Assembly: GCA_003486285.1 (NCBI GenBank)
Contig: DNGH01000019.1
Location: 1-5,152, forward strand
Direction: 5' to 3'
From: Actinomycetota bacterium
GTDB taxonomy: Bacteria; Actinomycetota; Acidimicrobiia; Spongiisociales; UBA11373
DNA length: 5,152 nucleotides
Made by a program: the position numbers and the translations under genes. Every line of letters starts with the position of its first letter. Position 1 is the stretch's first letter. Below are positions 1-5,098 of this stretch, in pieces. The notes beneath the pieces were generated by a model. It was not told the DNA's origin, did not search any database, and saw only the letters and a list, made by a program, of their open reading frames with translations.

Positions 1-249
1 GTCCATCGCCGGCTCCCAGGTGACCTTGCCGTCGGCGATCTTGTAGACCCCGACCGGTCGGGCACTGATCCCCGATCCGCCGCCGCCACCCTGGATCCCC
101 TCACCGTCGTTGCCGCTCCCGTATCCCAGTCCGCCCTTCACCGCCGCCGCCGGGATGATCAGCACCCCGTCGCGTTCGATCGGGTCGCCATAGACCCGGT
201 GCACCGTGATCGCGTCGTAGGTGCCCTTGAGTCCTTCGGGTACGTCCAT
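1..249 (-). CDS. GerW/YtfJ-family protein, N-terminal 83 residues (cut by window edge)
   Basis: The reading frame runs from an ATG at 249-247 to the window edge without a stop, so the C-terminal end lies outside. A good ribosome binding site (AGAGAGG) sits about 4 bases upstream. The protein starts MDVPEGLKGTYDAI and contains VYGDPIERDGVLIIP (about residues 19-33), then a glycine-rich linker with GGGGGSG near residues 56-62, then ARPVGVYKI. This order (a GDPI..DG..IIP strand, a Gly-rich loop, a PVGVY-type strand) is the signature of the Spore_YtfJ family, named after Bacillus GerW/YtfJ. In Bacillus the protein is needed for spore germination, but relatives are widespread in actinobacteria that do not make endospores, where the role is unknown. 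No signal peptide or membrane segment is visible in this part. It lies 70 bases downstream of the cyclase-like gene on the same strand and may be co-transcribed with it. Family assignment is firm; function in this organism is open. Confidence 0.85.
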   Translation of the reverse strand, partial: MDVPEGLKGTYDAITVHRVYGDPIERDGVLIIPAAAVKGGLGYGSGNDGEGIQGGGGGSGISARPVGVYKIADGKVTWEPAMD

Positions 250-319
250 GCCGCCTCTCTTTCGTCACCCTCCAGCCTGCCACGGATGGCGCCGTAGGCG
301 TAGGCAGACCGGGCAGCCC

Positions 320-1165
320 TCACCCCTTGGGGCGCACCCGGGTGCCGGTACGGGGCCGGGGGAAGTCTGTCATCAACCCCTCGGCCTCGACCTGGTACAC
401 CGAGATCGGCTCGGAGAAACCGGCAAAGCGGTACCCCCCGAGACTGCGGAATCTCATGCCGCCACCCGGGTTGCCCGCGGCGTGGCGACACTCCCCGCTG
501 ACCAGGATCTGCCCACCGTGCGCCGCCGCCGCCACCCGGGCCGCGGTGTGCACCGGGATGCCTACATAGCCGCCGTCGGTGAGGGTCACCGCGCCGCTGT
601 GCAGGCCCGCCCGCACCCGCACCTCGGAGCCACGCGGCCACGTGGCGGCGAGTAGGGCACGCTGCAACGCCACCGCGCCGGCGACGGCCGCCGCCGCATC
701 CTCGAACACCACGAACACCTCGTCGGCGCGCAGTTCGACGGGCTGGCCCCCAGTCTTGACCACCGCAGTGCGGATGGTGCGCCGCACCTTCTGCAACAGG
801 CGGGCGTAGTCGGCGCCGAGGCGGTGAAGGTGGATCGTCGAGTTCTCGATGTCGGTGAAGAGCAGGGTGAGGAACCCGCTGGGCAGTGAGCCTGCCGCAG
901 CGGAGATCCGGACCCGCTCGGTCTCCAGCTGGGCGGTGACGAACCCCACCGGGACGATCCCGTGCTTCTTCGCCGCCTGCAGCAGGCGCTTGCGCGCCTT
1001 GTCCCGAGCCGCCTCGGACTCGAACTTGACCTGGTCGAACCGGGCCAGGGCGTTGCGGACGTGCGGCTCGTCGTAGATGGGGAGCCGCCGTGCGCCCTTG
1101 GAGTCGACGTAGGCAAAGGCCGAATCGGGGAGGTTCTTGCGCTCGCTGTCGCTCAGCTTCGCCAT
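320..1165 (-). CDS. Class III adenylate/guanylate cyclase-domain protein with DUF6582-like N-terminal domain
   Basis: A soluble 281-residue protein. Residues about 1-75 form a charged, helical N-terminal domain (ERKNLPDSAFAYVD near 8-21, HVRNALARF at 35-43, AARDKARKRLL at 52-62) resembling the small DUF6582-type domain. Residues about 97-260 form a class III nucleotidyl cyclase fold: LLFTDIENST carries metal-binding Asp105, and ADEVFVVFEDA carries the second metal Asp148 where GDG is usual. GIPVHTAARVAAAAHGGQILVS carries His206 and Arg210, where the Asn and Arg of typical cyclases sit; His here is common in actinobacterial family members. The usual purine-selecting Lys four residues before Asp148 is Glu144. 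Metal binding therefore looks possible, but cyclase activity and substrate (ATP or GTP) are uncertain; a nucleotide-sensing role is an alternative. The ATG at 1165 is supported by AAGGTGG four bases upstream. It starts 37 bases after the FecR-type lipoprotein gene. No membrane segment is seen. Confidence 0.88.
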   Translation of the reverse strand: MAKLSDSERKNLPDSAFAYVDSKGARRLPIYDEPHVRNALARFDQVKFESEAARDKARKRLLQAAKKHGIVPVGFVTAQLETERVRISAAAGSLPSGFLTLLFTDIENSTIHLHRLGADYARLLQKVRRTIRTAVVKTGGQPVELRADEVFVVFEDAAAAVAGAVALQRALLAATWPRGSEVRVRAGLHSGAVTLTDGGYVGIPVHTAARVAAAAHGGQILVSGECRHAAGNPGGGMRFRSLGGYRFAGFSEPISVYQVEAEGLMTDFPRPRTGTRVRPKG

Positions 1166-1189
1166 GCAGCCACCTTAGGTTGCGCTGCA
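1165..1189 (-). repeat. Inverted repeat enclosing the cyclase ribosome binding site
   Basis: A perfect 6-base inverted repeat, TGCAGC (1165-1170) and GCTGCA (1184-1189), encloses a 13-base loop. On the minus-strand transcript the loop holds the AAGGTGG ribosome binding site (1176-1170), and the 3' arm runs up to the A of the ATG. Such a hairpin could modulate initiation, but a 6-base repeat in GC-rich DNA can arise by chance. Confidence 0.3.
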
Positions 1190-1202
1190 GACTCGGCGGT
1201 AC

Positions 1203-2474
1203 CTAGGGCTTCTCGAAGGTCACCTCGTGGATGTCGTCGGTGTTGGTGAGAACCACGTCGTCGACGACGAGGACCACCTCGCCGCCGATCGCAACGGTCA
1301 GTTCGAAGGCCACCGCGCTCGCACCACACATGTCGTAGACGTGGACCGTGACCTGGTACTCCCCCGAAGGCGCGTTCTCATCCCACACCGTGTTCTCCGG
1401 CGGCACCTCGGTGAAGTCGCAGTCGGGATAGGCGTCGCGGTCGAGGCGCCCACCCGACGTGGCAAGCGGGTAGTCGTACATGATGGTCTCGCCCGAGGGG
1501 TCGGTAACCCACAGGTCGAGGTCGACCGCGGCGTCCCAGTCGAGCGTCACCTGGATGTCCCCGGTGGCGAGCACGATGAGGTTGGCGGTGGCGGTCAACC
1601 CTGCATGGGTGCCGGTGACGGTGTAGTCGCCGGGCTCCAAGGGGGTGCAGGTGGCTCCGGCGCAGGGAACGCCGTCGATGGCGTAGGTGGCCGGGATCAA
1701 GCCCACCGACGCACCGGCGGCGTCGAAGCCCTCGGCGGTGTACGCCTGCGACTCGCCGAGGTTGATGGTGGCGTCGGCGGGAGAGATCTCGACGGAGGCC
1801 ACGGCCGCGACCGAACAATCGCCGGCGTCGCATGCCTCGTTGTAGCGGATCCATTCGCCGCCCAGCACCTCCTCGGGGATGGGCGACGGGCCGGAGACGC
1901 CGCCGGCGGCATCGACCGTGACCATCGACCCTGCCTCCACCACCACCTCCGCGCCCGTCGCAGTGGTGACCACGACCGCGCCGTCGATGACCGCGACCGT
2001 CGTCGAACCGTCGGGGTTGTTGATGACGATGAAGGTGGTCCCTTGAACCGCCGCCGTCGCAGTGGGGGTCGCGACCGAGAAGCGGCTGCCGGTCTCCGTC
2101 AGCGCGATCACCCGGTTGAAGGTGGTGCCCGCAGTCTGCTCGGCCTCGACCCGACTGCCCCCGGTCAAGCCGGCGGACGTGAGGTCGGCGATGCGGAACA
2201 CCGTGCCGAAGTCGAGGCGGGTGACGCTCCCGTCGAACCACTCGACAGTGGCCCGCCCGTCGGTCCCGGTGCGCACCGTGTCGCCCTCCGTGAGGATCTG
2301 GCCGTCGGAGGCAGGAGCGAACGCGGCGGTGGGTCCCTCCTGGACTTCGACCGTCCCGGCGTGGATCCGCAGCGTCACCGTGGGCGCGTCACTGGCCGAG
2401 TCGCCTCCGCAGGCGATGACCACAAGGGCGAGGAGGGCCAATCCGGCGAATCGGGTCCTGAATGCGGTGATCAT
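1203..2474 (-). CDS. FecR-domain lipoprotein with Ig-like region and C-terminal YfaP/DUF2135-like domain
   Basis: A 423-residue exported protein. The N-terminus has a basic start, a hydrophobic stretch (residues 10-21) and a lipobox VIAC with Cys22, so it should be a membrane-anchored lipoprotein facing outward. Residues about 55-190 are a FecR-type domain (EGDTVRTGTDGRATVEWFDG, then TAAVQGTTFIV, then VIDGAVVVTT and a VEAGSMVTVD end). Residues about 225-302 resemble a bacterial Ig-like domain (VEISPADATINLGESQAY). Residues about 306-420 match the YfaP/DUF2135 pattern (LDWDAAVDLDLWVTDPSGE, SGGRLDRDA, PSGEYQVTVHVY). After Cys22 there are six cysteines in three near pairs (215/220, 271/276, 352/383), consistent with disulfides outside the cell. 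FecR of iron uptake relays signals through a sigma factor, but no sigma factor or TonB receptor is seen here, and standalone FecR-domain proteins are usually surface or adhesion-like. The ATG at 2474 has AGGAG six bases upstream. It heads a possible operon with the cyclase gene. Confidence 0.87.
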   Translation of the reverse strand: MITAFRTRFAGLALLALVVIACGGDSASDAPTVTLRIHAGTVEVQEGPTAAFAPASDGQILTEGDTVRTGTDGRATVEWFDGSVTRLDFGTVFRIADLTSAGLTGGSRVEAEQTAGTTFNRVIALTETGSRFSVATPTATAAVQGTTFIVINNPDGSTTVAVIDGAVVVTTATGAEVVVEAGSMVTVDAAGGVSGPSPIPEEVLGGEWIRYNEACDAGDCSVAAVASVEISPADATINLGESQAYTAEGFDAAGASVGLIPATYAIDGVPCAGATCTPLEPGDYTVTGTHAGLTATANLIVLATGDIQVTLDWDAAVDLDLWVTDPSGETIMYDYPLATSGGRLDRDAYPDCDFTEVPPENTVWDENAPSGEYQVTVHVYDMCGASAVAFELTVAIGGEVVLVVDDVVLTNTDDIHEVTFEKP

Positions 2475-2572
2475 GGCTGGCTCCTGGCGTGCGGTTCTGG
2501 TCGATCTGGTGGAAGGCGGGGCCGGATGCTACACGCCGCAGCGCTGAAGAAGGGGGTGAGCGGCGCCGATGA
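2475..2572. promoter_or_regulatory. Divergent intergenic region between the lipoprotein and membrane methyltransferase genes
   Basis: This 98-base gap separates two genes transcribed away from each other, so it should hold both promoters. For the lipoprotein gene, TAGCAT on the minus strand (2531-2526) fits the actinobacterial -10 pattern TANNNT and would give a leader of about 45 bases; I see no convincing -35. An imperfect 9-base direct repeat, TCTGGTCGA then TCTGGTGGA (2496-2513, one mismatch), lies between that -10 and the AGGAG ribosome binding site and could be an operator. On the plus strand GAAGGGGGTGAG (2549-2560) is the only ribosome binding site candidate. No clear plus-strand -10 was found. 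Confidence 0.4.
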
Positions 2573-3217
2573 GTGGGGATGGCGGCCCCCACCCGCTCCC
2601 AGGCCCTGTCGCCACCGCGGGTGCGGTGGCGCCCGACGCTGTCCAACGCCGGCCTGGCCGGGCTCTTCGCCCTGTTCGTCGTCGCCAATGGAGCGTCGCT
2701 GCTCGAGCAACCCCGGCTCAGCATCGGCCTGCTCATCGTCTTCCAGGCGACCATCGTCGGCCTGGCGATCGTGCGCCGCGACGCCCGCTCCTCCGACCAG
2801 TCCCTGGCGGCATTTGCCGCCGGATGGGCCGGTACCGTGCTCCCTCTCTTCCTCCGCCCCACCGCCTCGGGCAGCGACCTCCTCATCGGCCAATCACTCC
2901 AGGTGGCGGGCCTGGTCCTGCAACTCGTGGCCGTGCTGTCGCTGGGACGGTCCTTCGGGGTCGTCGCCGCCGATCGCGGCATCAAGACCGGTGGCGCCTA
3001 CCGGTTCGTACGGCATCCCATCTACGCCGCCTACCTGCTGGCCGACATCGGATTCGTCGTCAGTCATCCCACCCTCGGCAACGTCGCCGCCATCTCGGCA
3101 GCGGCAGCCACCCAGGTGATCCGGATCTGGTTCGAGGAGCGCCACCTGGCGGGCAACCCGGACTACCAGGAGTTCTGCCAGGCAAGGCGCTGGAGGCTGG
3201 TGCCAGGGGTGTGGTGA
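2573..3217 (+). CDS. Integral-membrane isoprenylcysteine carboxyl methyltransferase (ICMT)-type protein
   Basis: A 214-residue membrane protein with hydrophobic segments near residues 24-44, 50-67, 78-94, 103-124 and 151-185. The C-terminal half carries the family signature: GGAYRFVRHPIYAAYL (140-155), then EER (188-190) and a closing Y..FCQARRWRLVPGVW, as in ICMT and phospholipid methyltransferase relatives that use S-adenosylmethionine and methylate a lipid-like substrate at the membrane. Bacteria lack prenylated CaaX proteins, so the true substrate is unknown. The start is uncertain: an in-frame TGA ends at 2572, directly before GTG at 2573, and an ATG follows at 2579. I chose GTG because a purine-rich GGTGAG (2555-2560) lies 12 bases upstream of it, which is already long spacing. 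The gene diverges from the lipoprotein gene and converges with the DUF222/HNH gene, leaving 5 bases between stops, so it is probably a single-gene transcript. Confidence 0.85.
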   Translation: MGMAAPTRSQALSPPRVRWRPTLSNAGLAGLFALFVVANGASLLEQPRLSIGLLIVFQATIVGLAIVRRDARSSDQSLAAFAAGWAGTVLPLFLRPTASGSDLLIGQSLQVAGLVLQLVAVLSLGRSFGVVAADRGIKTGGAYRFVRHPIYAAYLLADIGFVVSHPTLGNVAAISAAAATQVIRIWFEERHLAGNPDYQEFCQARRWRLVPGVW

Positions 3218-3222
3218 GCGGG

Positions 3223-3240
3223 TCACTCCCGCCGGGGTGA
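3223..3240 (+). terminator. Hairpin at the convergent gene junction, possible terminator
   Basis: TCACTCC (3223-3229) pairs with GGGGTGA (3234-3240) around a 4-base CGCC loop, giving a 7-pair stem with one G-U wobble when read on the plus strand. It begins 5 bases after the methyltransferase stop and overlaps the end of the DUF222/HNH gene. No T-tract follows, so it is not a classical intrinsic terminator, although T-poor hairpins are often proposed in actinobacteria. On the minus strand the wobble becomes an A-C mismatch, so it suits the methyltransferase transcript better. An alternative 5-base stem, GCGGG/CCCGC at 3218-3232, competes with it. Confidence 0.35.
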
Positions 3241-4329
3241 GCCGCGTCCCTCATGGGCCATCCGGTGATGGCGTCTGCATAGCAAGACCAGGTTGTCGAG
3301 GGCCGTGGCTCCGCCGTCCGCCCAATGCACCACATGGTGGGCGTCACTCCAGCGCCGCGGCGCCCGGCAGCCGGTGACGTCGCAGCCTCCGTCGCGGACC
3401 ATCAGGGCGAGCCGGATACCCGGCGGGATCACCCGGGTGGTTCGTCCGACATCCAGCGGTTGCGAACCCGGGCCGGTGATCACCCGGGTCACCTTGGCGT
3501 CACACGCCAGCATCCGAGCCTGCTCCGGCGTTATCACCCCGGTGTCGTCGAGCTCACAGGGGCGGCCCGCCCGCCCCTCCAACGCCTCGACTGACACGTG
3601 GACCACGACATGAGGCCGCTCCGAGCGTTGCGCCGGCAGATCGCCGTGGTCCAGACGATCCCGACACAACTCCGTGAGGGCATCGGCCCGGCGCTGCGCC
3701 GGACTGCGGGTATCGGCGGGATCGAGGTTGCCGGGGTCCGTAAGAGCGCCCAGCGCGGTGATGACCACCTGACCCGACACCGGGTCCAGCCGACCGTCCA
3801 GGTGGACCATCTCCCCCACCACGGAGACGAATAGGCGCCGACGCTCATGAACCGCGGCGGCATCGCGCTCGGCTTGCTCCGGTGCAGCCTGTTGCACCCA
3901 GTAATCAAGAACGCGCGCAGTATCGGACATCGGCAGTCCCGCGATGGTGTCCACGAGTGCGCCTTCGTGTGCGGCGAACAGCTCGGGTGCCGATTCGCGG
4001 GCGGCCACCAGCACGCGAGCCCGGCCGAGATCGATCGACCCCACCTCCAGTGCGGCCAGGGTGCACGGCATCTCCCGCAGCGCGGCAGCGAGCCGGATCA
4101 TCCCCCGCGCCACACCAGGCGACACGCCGAGACGGTCCATGAGCAACGACACCGATGACCGGAACCCCAACTCGAGGTGCGCCTGGCGATCCACCAGCTC
4201 GGCGACGATCAGAGCGCACTCCGCCTCTGCGGCGGCGATCGCCCTCCGCCTCTCCATCAGCAGACCGAGGAGGTCGTCGGTGTAGGCGGGAAGATCCACC
4301 TGTGCAGCGCGATCCATCAACGAAACCAT
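3223..4329 (-). CDS. DUF222 / HNH endonuclease-domain protein (13E12 type)
   Basis: A 368-residue protein if begun at ATG 4329; the frame opens slightly earlier at GTG 4335. The N-terminal three quarters are a mostly helical DUF222 region (LGFRSSVSLLMDRLGVSP, LREMPCTLAALEVGSIDLG, SPAQRRADALTELCRDRLD). The last 55 residues are an HNH nuclease domain: Cys316 and Cys321 with Cys351 and His354 form a likely zinc knuckle, and DAHHVVHWADGG, LDNLVLLCRRHH and MAHEG supply the HNH residues (His331/332, Asn346, His355). All expected HNH residues appear intact. This architecture is typical of the actinobacterial 13E12 family, often present in many copies per genome; no cellular role is established, and mobility or DNA repair have been considered. 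No ribosome binding site precedes either start, but TACCTT lies 6 bases before ATG 4329, which suits a leaderless transcript. It converges with the methyltransferase gene, and upstream lies a heptamer repeat. Confidence 0.9.
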   Translation of the reverse strand: MVSLMDRAAQVDLPAYTDDLLGLLMERRRAIAAAEAECALIVAELVDRQAHLELGFRSSVSLLMDRLGVSPGVARGMIRLAAALREMPCTLAALEVGSIDLGRARVLVAARESAPELFAAHEGALVDTIAGLPMSDTARVLDYWVQQAAPEQAERDAAAVHERRRLFVSVVGEMVHLDGRLDPVSGQVVITALGALTDPGNLDPADTRSPAQRRADALTELCRDRLDHGDLPAQRSERPHVVVHVSVEALEGRAGRPCELDDTGVITPEQARMLACDAKVTRVITGPGSQPLDVGRTTRVIPPGIRLALMVRDGGCDVTGCRAPRRWSDAHHVVHWADGGATALDNLVLLCRRHHRMAHEGRGSPRRE

Positions 4330-4335
4330 GAGCAC

Positions 4336-4341
4336 AAGGTA
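4336..4341 (-). promoter_or_regulatory. Putative -10 element of a leaderless promoter for the DUF222/HNH gene
   Basis: On the minus strand TACCTT matches the actinobacterial -10 pattern TANNNT and is followed by six bases (GTGCTC) and then ATG at 4329. This spacing would put the transcription start on the A of the start codon. No ribosome binding site is present upstream, which agrees with leaderless initiation. It also argues against the GTG at 4335, which abuts the hexamer. No good -35 is seen at 16-18 bases. Confidence 0.4.
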
Positions 4342-4362
4342 CGACGTGGGGGTGACACAATC

Positions 4363-4405
4363 TCAGAGTTCAGAGTTCAGAGTTCAGAGTTCAGAGTTCA
4401 GAGTT
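4363..4405. repeat. Tandem heptamer repeat, six perfect copies of CAGAGTT
   Basis: Six uninterrupted identical copies of the 7-base unit CAGAGTT occupy 4364-4405, with one extra matching T at 4363. The unit is AT-richer than the surrounding DNA and there are no spacers, so this is a microsatellite-like array, not a CRISPR. It lies about 22 bases upstream of the putative -10 of the DUF222/HNH gene and about 14 bases before the hydrolase remnant. Perfect copies imply recent expansion or ongoing slippage. Read on the plus strand it gives a spurious SEFRVQS peptide repeat that should not be taken as protein. Confidence 0.95.
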
Positions 4406-4418
4406 TCCTATTACTCGA

Positions 4419-4547
4419 GTGGGCGACGATGAGGTGGCCGCCGCGGCGGCTTCGGGCTGCGAGGTCGTCATTCTTGACGCTCACCACCTGGCGATCATGA
4501 CCGATCCTGGACAAGTGGCGGCGGTGCTCACCGGGCTCGGCGCCTAG
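4419..4547 (+). pseudogene. Remnant of an alpha/beta-hydrolase gene (C-terminal end only)
   Basis: A 42-codon open stretch from GTG 4419 to TAG 4545-4547 reads like the C-terminus of a real protein: a Gly-Asp-Asp stretch, an Ala-rich helix, then CEVVILDAHHLAIMTDPGQ and VAAVLTGLGA. The pattern of a hydrophobic strand, an [AG]-H pair, then a DP..VA..L helix is typical of the last strand, catalytic histidine (the second His of AHH) and final helix of alpha/beta-hydrolases. The rest of the domain (nucleophile elbow, oxyanion loop, cap) is absent: 5' of 4419 comes an AT-richer junction and the heptamer tract. No ribosome binding site precedes the GTG, so translation is unlikely. Its stop overlaps the kinase stop on the other strand in a single CTAG, as expected of an old tail-to-tail gene pair whose partner lost its 5' part. 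The family is inferred from about 35 residues, so another alpha/beta fold is possible. Confidence 0.55.
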
Positions 4548-5086
4548 CGATCCGCGACCGCCTCCAGGAATACCTGCACCTCCCGCGCACTCCGCAACCG
4601 CACCACCCGCGCATGAGCCCACTCCTCTGAACCGAGGAATCCCTCGTACTTCTTTCGCACTCCGGGGAACCGGGTCCAGGCCCACACGATGATGTTCTTG
4701 TAGGGATCACGGCTGTAGAGGTTGGTCCAAGGCTCGCGATTGCCGTTCCACAACTCTTCGCGGGTGATGACACGCCGCAGGGTGCGGCTCACCACTCGGC
4801 GCATCACCACTCGCCGCGGCGGGTCGAGCCACACGATCGTGTCGGCGCGGGGCCACACCACCTGGGCGACACCGTGGCTGGTGTAGTTGCCGTCGACCAC
4901 CCACCGCTCCCCGGCGACGAACGCCGCCACCTCGGCACGGAACTCGGCGTCGGAGCGCGGCTCCCAACCTGGCTGATGGAAGATCGCGTCGAGCTCGAGG
5001 TGGGGGACACGAAGTCGCTCCGCCAGAGCGCGCGCCACCGTGGTCTTGCCCGACCCGCTGGAGCCGATGACGGAGATGCGGTTCAT
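4544..5086 (-). CDS. Adenylate-kinase-like P-loop nucleotide kinase (COG0563/FlaR-like)
   Basis: A 180-residue soluble protein. The Walker A loop GSSGSGKTT starts at Gly8 with Lys14 and Thr15. It is followed by LELDAIFHQPGW (30-41), WVVDGNYTSHG (62-72), a buried strand RADTIVWLDPP (80-90), a basic helix RRVVMRRVVSRTLRR (91-105) and REELWNGNREPW (109-120). This order is that of small P-loop kinases annotated as adenylate kinase-like or DNA topology modulation protein FlaR; phosphoryl transfer from ATP to a nucleotide or other small substrate is expected, but the substrate is unknown. I chose the ATG at 5086 because family members begin a few residues before the P-loop; the frame stays open to GTG 5146, which would add 20 unconserved residues. 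No ribosome binding site precedes 5086, but CACAAT lies 6 bases upstream, so initiation may be leaderless. It is convergent with the hydrolase remnant, with overlapping stops. Confidence 0.88.
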   Translation of the reverse strand: MNRISVIGSSGSGKTTVARALAERLRVPHLELDAIFHQPGWEPRSDAEFRAEVAAFVAGERWVVDGNYTSHGVAQVVWPRADTIVWLDPPRRVVMRRVVSRTLRRVITREELWNGNREPWTNLYSRDPYKNIIVWAWTRFPGVRKKYEGFLGSEEWAHARVVRLRSAREVQVFLEAVADR

Positions 5087-5092
5087 CGGGGG

Positions 5093-5098
5093 ATTGTG
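5093..5098 (-). promoter_or_regulatory. Weak candidate -10 for a leaderless start of the P-loop kinase
   Basis: CACAAT on the minus strand is followed by six bases (CCCCCG) and then the ATG at 5086. The spacing matches a leaderless start, but the first base does not fit TANNNT and no -35 was found. A perfect 10-base palindrome, CGACGCGTCG (5103-5112), lies just upstream and could be an operator or chance in GC-rich DNA. Confidence 0.22.

Noticed and set aside
586..1116. A 176-codon Ser/Arg/Pro-rich frame on the minus strand within the cyclase gene
   Set aside because: It is a frame shadow of the cyclase gene with low-complexity composition and no motif.
1203..2474. FecR-type anti-sigma regulator of iron uptake
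   Set aside because: The protein has a lipobox instead of a cytoplasmic N-terminal domain plus a transmembrane helix, and neither an ECF sigma factor nor a TonB-dependent receptor gene is nearby.
1227..3119. A 630-codon open frame on the plus strand opposite the lipoprotein gene and running into the methyltransferase gene
   Set aside because: Its product is Gly/Arg/Asp/Val-rich with no recognisable domain, and it lies antisense to a well-supported lipoprotein gene and overlaps the methyltransferase in another frame. Long antisense frames are common in high-GC DNA.
2569..3240. A 223-codon frame from ATG 2569 covering the whole methyltransferase gene in another frame
   Set aside because: The product is Arg/Pro-rich with no motif, while the frame from 2573 gives hydrophobic segments and the GGAYRFVRHPIY signature.
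4363..4405. CRISPR array
   Set aside because: The 7-base units are contiguous with no spacers, far shorter than CRISPR repeats, and no cas gene is present.
4177..4500. A 107-codon plus-strand frame containing SEFRVQS repeats
   Set aside because: The peptide repeat is only a translation of the heptamer array, and the rest is antisense to the DUF222/HNH gene.
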